Source: Streptomyces dioscori
Lineage (GTDB): Bacteria > Actinomycetota > Actinomycetes > Streptomycetales > Streptomycetaceae
Reading direction: 5' to 3'
DNA length: 64,000 bases
Assembly (NCBI RefSeq): GCF_003024195.1
Contig: NZ_KZ679066.1
Location: forward strand, 1 to 64,000
Both the position numbers and the translations under genes were made by a program. Positions 24,071 through 31,890 of this stretch are shown one piece after another; within the stretch, counting starts at the first letter, position 1, and each line of letters starts with the position of its first letter. The notes below the pieces were generated by a model, which was not told the DNA's origin, did not search any database, and was given only the letters and a program-made list of their open reading frames with translations.

Positions 24071-26935
24071 ATGACGTCCGCGTACCCGCAGAACGAGTAC
24101 CAGCAGCAACCTGAACATGAGCAACCTGTGACCGAGGGCGACTACGTGCTCGCCGCGCTCGGCGGCATGGGTGTCCCGGTGGACGGTTCGGGCCTGAACC
24201 GTCTGGACCTCGAAGGGCCGCACGTCCTGTGGCTCGTCGCGGCCGGGGCCATGGACCTCTTCGCCGTGGACGCGGCGCAGCAGGGCCACTGGCACCATCT
24301 CGGCCGCCTCGAAGCGGGTTCGCTGCTGCTCGGCCCGGTCGCCGGACCCCAGCACACGCTCGTCGGCCGGCCCCTGCGTGAGTGCGTCCTGCGCCGTATC
24401 GAGCTGCGCGAGCTGCACCGCCCGCCGCAGACAGAGACCTGGACGTACGACGCGTACGGCACCCCCCAGTACGTACCCCCGTCGACCAGCCCCCTGGAGT
24501 ACGCCCTGTCCCTCGGTGTCGGCCGGGGCCTCGCCATCCTCTTCGAGGCGCCGCTCGCCACCGAGCGGGGCGCGGCCCTCACCGACGACGACATCCTGTG
24601 GACGCAGGTACCGCCGGGCAGTGTGCAGTACGGCTCCCTGTACGGCGCCGAGGCCGCGGCGGACCTGCTGGTCGACCCGGCGATGTGGCAGACGATGGTC
24701 GACCAGCAGTACCGGCTGCTGGCCACCCTCGACCGCTGGATCGAGCAGCTGGAGCGCACCCACGAGACCCGGACGGCCGCGGGTATCAAGGCGGGCGAGG
24801 CGGTCCGCGCGCAGGCCGACCGCACGCTGCTCGCCTCCATATCGAAGCGTTCGGGCCAGGGTCAGGGCGCGGCCGACGCCGATGCCACGTACGCGGCGTG
24901 CAGGCTGGTCGCCCGCGCGGCCGGGATCACCCTCGCCGATCCCGCGAAGGGCGGCTCGGAGAGCGACCGTCTCGACCCGGTGGAGCGGATCGCGCTCGCC
25001 TCCCGGGTCCGGGCACGTGCCGTCCGCCTCGACGGCCGCTGGTGGCGCGACAACGTCGGCCCACTGGTCGGGCACCGGGTCGCCTCGGGTGCGCCGGCCG
25101 CTCTGCTGTGGCGGCGCGGCGGCTATGTGGCGGTGCATCCGTCGAGCGGCCGGGAGACACCGGTGGAGAAGGCGAACGCGGCGGAGTTCGAGCCGCGTGC
25201 GGTGATGTTCTACCGGCCGCTGCCCGACCGCGGACTGACCCCGCTGCGGCTGCTGCGGTTCAGCCTCCAGGGGACCGGCGGGGACATGCGCAATCTCGCG
25301 CTCAGCGGTCTGGTGACGGTGGCGCTCGGCGCGCTGGTGCCGGTCGCGACCGGCAAGGTGCTGGGCGAGTTCGTGCCGAAGGCCCAGGAGAGCCTGATCG
25401 TCCAGATCTGTCTGGCCATCATGATCGCGAGTGCGGTGTCGGCGGCGTTCACGCTGATGCAGAACCTCACCATGCTGCGGCTTGAGGGCCGGATCGAGGC
25501 CACGCTCCAGCCGGCCGTGTGGGACAGGCTGCTGCGGCTGCCCACGAAGTTCTTCACCTCGCGCTCCACGGGTGAACTGGCCAGTGCCGCCATGGGCATC
25601 AGCGCCATCCGCCGCATGATGGCGGGCCTCGGCCCCGTGGTGGTCCAGTCGGTCACGGTCGGCGCGATGAACCTCGCGCTGCTGTTCTGGTTCAGCGTGC
25701 CGATGGCGCTCGCCGCGATCGGCATGCTCGTGGTGATCGCCGGGGTGTTCCTCGGGCTGGGTCTGTGGCAGGTGCGCTGGCAGCGCCGGCTGATCGTGCT
25801 GAGCAACAAGCTCAACAACCAGGCCTTCCAGACCCTGCGCGGGCTGCCGAAGCTGCGGGTCGCGGCGGCCGAGAACTACGCGTACGCGGCCTGGGCGGGC
25901 GAGTTCGCCCGCAGCCGTGAACTCCAGCAGCGGGTCGGCCGGATCAAGAACCTGACGACCGTGCTGGGCTCGGTGTATCTGCCGCTCTGCTCGCTCATCA
26001 TGTTCATGCTGCTGGCGGGACCGGCCCGCGGAACGCTGTCGGCCGCCGCCTTCCTCACCTTCAACACCTCGATGACCATGCTGCTGACCTCGGTCACCCA
26101 GCTGACGGGTTCCTTCGTGTCGATGGTCGCCGCGCTGCCGATGTTCGAGGAGATCAAGCCGGTCCTCGACGCGGAGCCGGAGGTGCGGGTGGCGAGCACG
26201 CGCCCCGCCGAGCTGTCCGGGGCCATCGAGGCGAAGAAGCTGTCGTTCCGGTACACCGACGACGGGCCGCTCGTCCTCGACGACCTGTCCTTCGCGATCA
26301 GGCCCGGCGAGTTCGTGGCGGTCGTCGGCCCCAGCGGCTGCGGCAAGTCCACACTGCTGCGGCTGCTCATCGGCTTCGACAAGCCGGTCGCGGGCAGTGT
26401 GCTGTACGACGGCCAGGACCTGGCCGCGCTCGACCAGTCCGCCGTACGCCGCCAGTGCGGTGTCGTGCTCCAGCACGCGCAGCCGTTCACCGGCTCGATC
26501 ATGGACGTCATCTGCGGTACGGAGCCCTACACGCCCGAGGAGGCGATGGCCGCCGCGGAGATGGCGGGGCTCGCCGACGACATCAGGCGTATGCCGATGG
26601 GGCTGCACACGATCGTCTCGGGCAGCGGCGCGGTCTCCGGCGGCCAGCGCCAGCGGCTGATGATCGCCCAGGCGCTGATCCGGCGCCCGCGCATCCTCTT
26701 CTTCGACGAGGCGACCAGCGCGCTCGACAACGAGACCCAGCGCACGGTCATCGAGAGCACCCGCGCGCTCAACGCGACCCGCGTGGTGATCGCGCACCGG
26801 CTGTCCACCGTGATGGACGCGGACCGCGTCATCGTGATGGAGGACGGCCGGATCGCCCAGCAGGGCACGCCCGCGCAGCTTCTCGCGGACACGGGCGGCC
26901 GGCTGCACGAGCTGGTGCGACGGCAGATGCAGTAA
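24071..26935 (+). CDS. second NHLP-type ABC exporter (no peptidase domain)
   Basis: A 954-residue ABC half-transporter. A long N-terminal region (about 1-370) replaces the peptidase and contains a cyclic-nucleotide-binding-like fold (LEGPHVLWLVAAGAMDLFAV). Membrane helices follow at about 400-680, then a nucleotide-binding domain with Walker A GPSGCGKST (about 754-762), signature VSGGQRQR and Walker B ILFFDEATSALD. This architecture is the standard partner of the peptidase exporter in NHLP bacteriocin-type systems, probably as a heterodimer. The ATG lies one base after the previous stop. It is the last gene of the locus. Confidence 0.9.
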   Translation: MTSAYPQNEYQQQPEHEQPVTEGDYVLAALGGMGVPVDGSGLNRLDLEGPHVLWLVAAGAMDLFAVDAAQQGHWHHLGRLEAGSLLLGPVAGPQHTLVGRPLRECVLRRIELRELHRPPQTETWTYDAYGTPQYVPPSTSPLEYALSLGVGRGLAILFEAPLATERGAALTDDDILWTQVPPGSVQYGSLYGAEAAADLLVDPAMWQTMVDQQYRLLATLDRWIEQLERTHETRTAAGIKAGEAVRAQADRTLLASISKRSGQGQGAADADATYAACRLVARAAGITLADPAKGGSESDRLDPVERIALASRVRARAVRLDGRWWRDNVGPLVGHRVASGAPAALLWRRGGYVAVHPSSGRETPVEKANAAEFEPRAVMFYRPLPDRGLTPLRLLRFSLQGTGGDMRNLALSGLVTVALGALVPVATGKVLGEFVPKAQESLIVQICLAIMIASAVSAAFTLMQNLTMLRLEGRIEATLQPAVWDRLLRLPTKFFTSRSTGELASAAMGISAIRRMMAGLGPVVVQSVTVGAMNLALLFWFSVPMALAAIGMLVVIAGVFLGLGLWQVRWQRRLIVLSNKLNNQAFQTLRGLPKLRVAAAENYAYAAWAGEFARSRELQQRVGRIKNLTTVLGSVYLPLCSLIMFMLLAGPARGTLSAAAFLTFNTSMTMLLTSVTQLTGSFVSMVAALPMFEEIKPVLDAEPEVRVASTRPAELSGAIEAKKLSFRYTDDGPLVLDDLSFAIRPGEFVAVVGPSGCGKSTLLRLLIGFDKPVAGSVLYDGQDLAALDQSAVRRQCGVVLQHAQPFTGSIMDVICGTEPYTPEEAMAAAEMAGLADDIRRMPMGLHTIVSGSGAVSGGQRQRLMIAQALIRRPRILFFDEATSALDNETQRTVIESTRALNATRVVIAHRLSTVMDADRVIVMEDGRIAQQGTPAQLLADTGGRLHELVRRQMQ

Positions 26936-27023
26936 GGCTCGGCGCAGGGCCCGGGACCGGATTTCCGGACCCTTGACCGGCCCTCCAGGTTGACCGGCGC
27001 ACGTGTGACGTCCGTCTCGCTAG

Positions 27024-27081
27024 CGAAACTTTGTCGTTTCGATGAAAGTGGTCTAGCCTCGAAGAGTACGAAACAGTTTCG
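27024..27081 (+). promoter_or_regulatory. promoter with two CGAAAC/GTTTCG palindromes before the DHA2 exporter
   Basis: TTGTCG (27031-27036), 17 bases, then TAGCCT (27054-27059) fits a housekeeping Streptomyces promoter. A palindrome CGAAAC-N6-GTTTCG (27024-27041) covers the -35 element. A tighter one, CGAAAC-N-GTTTCG (27069-27081), lies at about +4 to +16. Two related operators overlapping a promoter suggest repression by a TetR-type regulator. No such gene lies next to it. Confidence 0.65.
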
Positions 27082-27126
27082 TTTACGTACTTCCAGTGCC
27101 GAGCGAACTTTCCCTGGAGTCCTCCC

Positions 27127-28635
27127 ATGTCCAAGACACAGACCCTGTCCGAGGACGCCCGCAAGGGCGCCCCGGACGCACCCGGCGCGGTGCGCCCGGC
27201 GAACCGGTGGTGGATCCTCGCGATCATCGGTATCGCCCAGCTGATGGTGGTGCTGGACGCGACCATCGTGAACATCGCACTGCCGTCCGCCCAGGCCGAC
27301 CTCGGGTTCTCCGACGGCAACCGTCAGTGGATCGTCACGGCGTACGCCCTGGCCTTCGCCTCGCTGCTTCTCCTCGGCGGCCGGATCGCCGACCTCTTCG
27401 GGCGCAAGCCCGCCTTCCTCATCGGTGTCGCGGGCTTCGCCGGAGCCTCCGTACTCGGCGGCGCGGCCAACAGCTTCGGGATGCTGGTCGTCGCACGCGC
27501 CCTCCAGGGTGTCTTCGGCGCCCTGCTCGCACCCGCCGCGCTCTCCCTGCTGAACACGACGTTCACCGACGCCAAGGAACGCGCCAAGGCGTTCAGCGTG
27601 TACGGCGCGATCGCCGGTGCCGGTGGCGCGCTCGGCCTGCTGCTCGGCGGTGTACTGACGGACGCGCTGGACTGGCGCTGGACCCTGTACGTCAACGTCG
27701 TCTTCGCCGTCGCCGCCTTCGTCGGCGGCTGGATCCTCCTGAACAACCACCGTGACGCCGCGAACTCCAAGCTCGACCTGCCCGGCGCGCTGCTCGTCTC
27801 CGCCGGTCTCTTCTCCGTGGTGTACGGCTTCTCCAACGCCGAGACCCACGACTGGGGCTCCGCACTCACCTGGGGCTTCCTGGTGGCGGGCGGCATCCTC
27901 CTGGCGGTGTTCGGCTGGTGGCAGACCCGTGCCGCGCACCCGCTGCTGCCGATGCGCGTCCTGCTGGACCGGACCCGCGCGGCCTCGTTCATCGCCGTCC
28001 TCGTCACCGGCGCGGGCATGTTCGGTGTCTTCCTCTTCCTCACCTACTACCTGCAGCTGAACCTGGGCTTCAGCCCGACGAAGACCGGTGTGGCCTTCCT
28101 GCCGATGATGGCCGCCCTGATGGTCATGGCCCAGGTGTCCACGACGATCCTGGTGCCGCGCATCGGACCCAAGACCGTCATCCCCGCGGGCTTCGCGCTC
28201 GCCGCGCTCGCGATGGCCTGGCTGACCGCCATCGACGTCGACTCCGCGTTCTCGACCGCGGTGCTGCCGCCGCTGCTGCTGATGGGTGCGGGGCTCGGCA
28301 TCGTGATGCCGCCCGCGATGGCTCTGGCCACGAGTGGGGTCGCCGCGGAGGACGCTGGTGTGGCGTCCGCCACGGTGAACACCATGCAGCAGGTGGGTGG
28401 GTCCATCGGGACCGCGCTGCTGAACACGCTCGCGGCGAGTGCCGCTACCAGCTTCCTGGTCGGCAAGGACGCGACGGACCCGCTGGTGCGGGCCCAGTCG
28501 TCGATCGAGAGCTACACCACTGCGTTCTGGTGGTCTGCCGGGTTCTTCGCCGCGGGTGCGCTGATCACGTTCCTGCTGTTCCGTCCCGGGGTTCCGGAGC
28601 AGGATCCTGACGCTGCGCCTGTCGTTCACATGTGA
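27127..28635 (+). CDS. DHA2 family (EmrB/QacA-type) MFS drug exporter
   Basis: A 502-residue protein with about 14 transmembrane helices. Helix 1 carries LMVVLDATIVNIALPSA, the diagnostic D1 motif of the 14-helix DHA2 family. The loop 2-3 motif is GGRIADLFGRK and motif C is about GAGGALGLLLGG. Such proteins export lipophilic antibiotics or dyes using the proton gradient. Expression is probably repressed through the two palindromes upstream and relieved by a ligand. The TGA is followed by a strong shared terminator at 28660. The gene is convergent with the next MFS gene. Confidence 0.92.
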   Translation: MSKTQTLSEDARKGAPDAPGAVRPANRWWILAIIGIAQLMVVLDATIVNIALPSAQADLGFSDGNRQWIVTAYALAFASLLLLGGRIADLFGRKPAFLIGVAGFAGASVLGGAANSFGMLVVARALQGVFGALLAPAALSLLNTTFTDAKERAKAFSVYGAIAGAGGALGLLLGGVLTDALDWRWTLYVNVVFAVAAFVGGWILLNNHRDAANSKLDLPGALLVSAGLFSVVYGFSNAETHDWGSALTWGFLVAGGILLAVFGWWQTRAAHPLLPMRVLLDRTRAASFIAVLVTGAGMFGVFLFLTYYLQLNLGFSPTKTGVAFLPMMAALMVMAQVSTTILVPRIGPKTVIPAGFALAALAMAWLTAIDVDSAFSTAVLPPLLLMGAGLGIVMPPAMALATSGVAAEDAGVASATVNTMQQVGGSIGTALLNTLAASAATSFLVGKDATDPLVRAQSSIESYTTAFWWSAGFFAAGALITFLLFRPGVPEQDPDAAPVVHM

Positions 28636-28659
28636 CGCGTTCGCGTCGCCGCTGGGCCG

Positions 28660-28693
28660 AGGGGCCGCCGTCTTCAGGGAGACGGCGGCCCCT
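28660..28693. terminator. bidirectional 14-bp hairpin terminator between convergent genes
   Basis: AGGGGCCGCCGTCT (28660-28673) pairs perfectly with AGACGGCGGCCCCT (28680-28693) around a 6-base loop. A TTTG run follows on the plus strand. It should terminate the DHA2 exporter transcript. On the minus strand the stop codon of the opposing MFS gene (28674-28676) lies inside the loop. Confidence 0.75.
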
Positions 28694-30044
28694 CTTTGCG
28701 TTCCCCTCCCGGGGGTTGCGATGTCGTCTGCGGCGGTGTGGACGGCTGGTCGCGCAGTTCCCCGCGCCCCTCAAGGACGGGGCTGCGCCCCAGTCCTTGC
28801 CTGAGGGGGTGGGGCAGTAGTGCTGTCGCCGCCGCCGGGACCAATGCCAGGAGCAGCCAGGGAACGGCCGGGGGGAGGTTCGTGTCCAGGAGGGTGCCTG
28901 TCGTGGCGCTGCCCAGGAGGACTATGAAGCCGGAGATCGAGGAGAGGGCGCCTGTGTAGAGGCCCAGTCTGTCCGGCTCGGCCAGGTCGGGGACCCAGGC
29001 CCTGGCCGCGGGGGCGACCAGCATCTGGCCCAGGGTGAGCAGGACGACGTAACCGGCCACGGGCAGGAGCCCCACCGTTCCCGTCCAGGCTGCGGGGCGG
29101 GCCGCGGCGACGACCGCGAACCCCGCCGAGATCAGCAGCAGTCCCGTCGCCATGGACCGGCGCAGGTCCAGGCGGTTGCCCGCCCAGCGTGTGACGGGCA
29201 GCTGGGTCGTCACGACCAGCAGCGAGGAGAGCGCGAACAGCCAGGCCAGCGGCGCCTGTGAGCCCGTCACTCGCTCCACTTCGAGGGGCAGCAGCTGGTA
29301 CAGCTGGTTGTACGCGAGGAGATAGGCGCCGTACGCGCAGCACAGGGCCAGGAAGCGGCGGTTGCGTGCCAGGCGGCCGAGTCCGCCGCGGGAACGTACC
29401 TGCACCCGGCCGGGGATGCGTTGCGGCAGCAGCCACGCGTGGCCCGCCAGGACGAGCACGAAGACCGCCGCCCCGGCGAGGCAGACCGTGCGGAAGTCCA
29501 CGCCCAGCAGCAGCGCCCCGATGAACGGGCCGATGAACGCGCCCGCCTGCCCCGCCACGGTGAACAGCGCCAGTACGTGGGTCCGCGGGCCCTCCCCCGC
29601 CTCCTCCCGGCACACCGCCTGCCGGGCCACCTCCGACTCGACCGCGGGTGAGAAGAGCGCGGCGGCGAAACCGATCAGGAGGACCGCCCCGATGACCGCC
29701 CAAGTGGCTTCCGCGTACCCGAGCCAGGCGAAGCCCGCGATGCGCAGGACGCAGCCGGCGAGCACCACCGGCCGCACCCCGTACCGGTCCGCCAGTGCGC
29801 CGCCCACAACGAACAGGCCCTGCTGGCTGAAGGTCCGCAGCCCGAGGACCAGCCCGACGAGCCAGCCCGCCATGCCGATCGCCGTGCCCAGGTGTGCGGC
29901 GAGGAAGGGCAGGACCGCGAAGAAGCCGATGTTGAAGGCGAGCTGGGTGAGGACGAGCAGGCGCAGCAGCGGGGAGAGGGAGGTGAAGGTGCGGAGGGTG
30001 GTGAGGGGTCTCGCAGCCTTGGAGCGCGTTGTTGGTTCAGGCAT
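28674..30044 (-). CDS. MFS transporter with a C-terminal tail encoded by the dispersed repeat
   Basis: A 456-residue protein with about 12 transmembrane helices (first: LLVLTQLAFNIGFFAVLPFLA; loop 2-3: GGALADRYGVRP). It resembles DHA1-type exporters. The start overlaps the 3' end of the upstream permease gene by eight bases, so it is the last gene of a GNAT/binding protein/permease/MFS operon. The last 30 residues (EGRGELRDQPSTPPQ and on) are hydrophilic and are the translation of the GC-rich repeat at 28751-28771. The original stop was probably lost or the repeat inserted there. The substrate is unknown. Confidence 0.87.
   Translation of the reverse strand: MPEPTTRSKAARPLTTLRTFTSLSPLLRLLVLTQLAFNIGFFAVLPFLAAHLGTAIGMAGWLVGLVLGLRTFSQQGLFVVGGALADRYGVRPVVLAGCVLRIAGFAWLGYAEATWAVIGAVLLIGFAAALFSPAVESEVARQAVCREEAGEGPRTHVLALFTVAGQAGAFIGPFIGALLLGVDFRTVCLAGAAVFVLVLAGHAWLLPQRIPGRVQVRSRGGLGRLARNRRFLALCCAYGAYLLAYNQLYQLLPLEVERVTGSQAPLAWLFALSSLLVVTTQLPVTRWAGNRLDLRRSMATGLLLISAGFAVVAAARPAAWTGTVGLLPVAGYVVLLTLGQMLVAPAARAWVPDLAEPDRLGLYTGALSSISGFIVLLGSATTGTLLDTNLPPAVPWLLLALVPAAATALLPHPLRQGLGRSPVLEGRGELRDQPSTPPQTTSQPPGGERKEGPPSP
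28751..28771. repeat. GC-rich dispersed repeat inside the MFS coding end
   Basis: A complete copy of the element with core GCGCAGTTCCCCGCGCCCCT, read on the minus strand as codons for RGELRDQP. It is the only copy in the window that lies inside a gene. Confidence 0.85.
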
Positions 30045-31803
30045 GTCGTCGCCTGGCGCGTGCCCGCAGGGAGCGGGGCCGGGTGACGCCGCCGCCTGCC
30101 GTGACCGCGACGGCTCCCAGCAGGGCCAGCGCGGCGGCCGGTGCCAGTGACGCCCACGGCGCCCGTTCCGCGTACGGCTGGTTCTCGGACAGCAGCAGGC
30201 CCCACTCCGGGGACGGCGGCTGCGCGCCGAGGCCGAGGAAGCCGAGGGCCGCGAGGGACAGGGCCACGCCGGGCAGGCGGAGCAGGGCGTGGCGCAGGAC
30301 CGGGGGCAGGACGGCCGGCAGGACTTCGTGGCGCAGGAGTTGGAGCGGGGTCGCGCCGAGGCCGCGGGTCGCCGCGAGGTGCGTGGTGGCCGTCTCCTGG
30401 CGGAGCAGGGCCGAGGTGTGGGCGGCCAGGGGCGCCCAGGCGACCGCGGTCACCGCGAGGGCCGGGGTGGTGGCCCCGCTGCCCGCGACCGCGGTGACGA
30501 GGAGGGCGGCCAAAACCGGCGGGACCGCGTTGACCGTGTCGGCGAGCGGCCCGGAGAACCGCGGCAGCAACCCGAGGAGAACGCCCAGGAGCAGTGCGGC
30601 GGCGCTGACGGCGGCTGCCAGGGCCAGCGTGTCGAGCGCGCCGTGGCCGACCCGGGCCAGGACGTCACGCCCCAGCGCGTCCGTGCCGAAGGGGTGCGCC
30701 CAGGACGGGGGCCGGAGTCGTGCCGTGGTGTCCAGCTCAAGGGGGTCGCGGGCCAGGCCCAGCACCACGACGACGAGCAGCAGGCCCCCGTACAGCAGGG
30801 GCGGTGTGGTGGGGCGGGACGGTGTCGGGCGGTGCAGTGAGGGCAGCGCGCCGTCGCGCAGGGCCGGGCCGATCAGGAGGCGGGCGCCGAGGCGGGCGAG
30901 GCCGCCGACGGCCGCGGCCAGCACGACGAGGGCCAGGGTGCCGGCCTGGAGGACGGGCAGGTCCTGGGCCACCGCGGCCTGGAGGGACAGCCGGCCGAGC
31001 CCCGGGATGTCGAAGATCTGTTCCACGGCCACCGCGCCGCCGGTCAGGCCGACGACGAAGAGCCCCAGGTTCGGCAGCAGGCCGGGGACGCAACGGCGCA
31101 GGGCCTGGCGTGCGACGGTGCGGCCGTGGACTCCGCGCGCGGCGGCGGCCAGCGCCCATGGTTCGGCGAACGCGCCCGGCAGCAGGTCGTCGAGCATCCG
31201 CCCGAGCAGCGCGCCCGCGGGCAGGCCGAGCGAGAGCGCGGGCAGCACCATCCACTGGGGGCCGTACCAGCCGAGGGCGGGCAGCCAGCCGAGCTGTACG
31301 CCGACGACGGAGGCGAGCACCGAGGCGGTCAGGAAGTCGGGCAGGGTGGCCAGGAACGCCGAGCCGGTGCCCGCGGAACGCCGTTCGTCGAGCCGTCGGC
31401 CGGCCCCGAACCGCAGGGTCCGCGCGCACACGCCGGCCGCCGTGACCGCCGCGACGACCAGTGCCCCGCCCATCAGCAGCAGCGAGACGCCGAGCGCCTG
31501 CATTACGGACGGCATGACCTCCGCGCCGGATATCCACGACACGCCCGCGTCGCCGTGCAGCAGTCCGCCGAGCCAGTCGCCGAGCAGCCGCGCCGGCCCG
31601 GCGTCCAGGCCGAGCTGCGCGCGGATCGCGTCCAGGACGTCGGGGGTCGCGGTGCGTTCGGCGGACCGCGCCCTGAGCACGGTGAGCGCCGGGTCGGTAC
31701 GCGAGAGCCACGGCAGCAGCCCTACTCCGCACAGGAGGACGGCGACGAGGACGGCACGCCAGAGCAGCACCGGCGCCCCGCCCCGGAAGACGACCCTGAG
31801 CAT
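30037..31803 (-). CDS. fused DppB-DppC-type ABC permease
   Basis: A protein of about 588 residues in which two peptide/nickel-type permease units are joined in one chain. The first half (about 1-310) has DppB features, with PDFLTASVLASVVGVQLGW and an EQIFDIPGLGRLSLQA loop. The second half (about 330-588) has DppC features, with HPFGTDALGRDVLARV and an ATRGLGATPLQLLRHEVLP coupling motif. The ATG at 31803 was chosen for GAGGG about 6 bases upstream; the frame stays open to an earlier start at 31875. It follows the binding protein gene directly. No ATPase gene occurs in the operon, which is unusual for this family. Confidence 0.85.
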   Translation of the reverse strand: MLRVVFRGGAPVLLWRAVLVAVLLCGVGLLPWLSRTDPALTVLRARSAERTATPDVLDAIRAQLGLDAGPARLLGDWLGGLLHGDAGVSWISGAEVMPSVMQALGVSLLLMGGALVVAAVTAAGVCARTLRFGAGRRLDERRSAGTGSAFLATLPDFLTASVLASVVGVQLGWLPALGWYGPQWMVLPALSLGLPAGALLGRMLDDLLPGAFAEPWALAAAARGVHGRTVARQALRRCVPGLLPNLGLFVVGLTGGAVAVEQIFDIPGLGRLSLQAAVAQDLPVLQAGTLALVVLAAAVGGLARLGARLLIGPALRDGALPSLHRPTPSRPTTPPLLYGGLLLVVVVLGLARDPLELDTTARLRPPSWAHPFGTDALGRDVLARVGHGALDTLALAAAVSAAALLLGVLLGLLPRFSGPLADTVNAVPPVLAALLVTAVAGSGATTPALAVTAVAWAPLAAHTSALLRQETATTHLAATRGLGATPLQLLRHEVLPAVLPPVLRHALLRLPGVALSLAALGFLGLGAQPPSPEWGLLLSENQPYAERAPWASLAPAAALALLGAVAVTAGGGVTRPRSLRARARRRHA

Positions 31804-31890
31804 GTGGGCCCTCTTGGGCACGGGGGCTGCGTCAGGCAAGGGGGCCGCTTTACGCACGGCGGCTGCCTCGGGCACGTGGGCGACCGCCCG

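Noticed and set aside
21694..26908. Very long minus-strand frames opposite the two ABC exporters
   Set aside because: They mirror the real exporters, lack known motifs, and are rich in His, Arg and Gln as expected of antisense frames.
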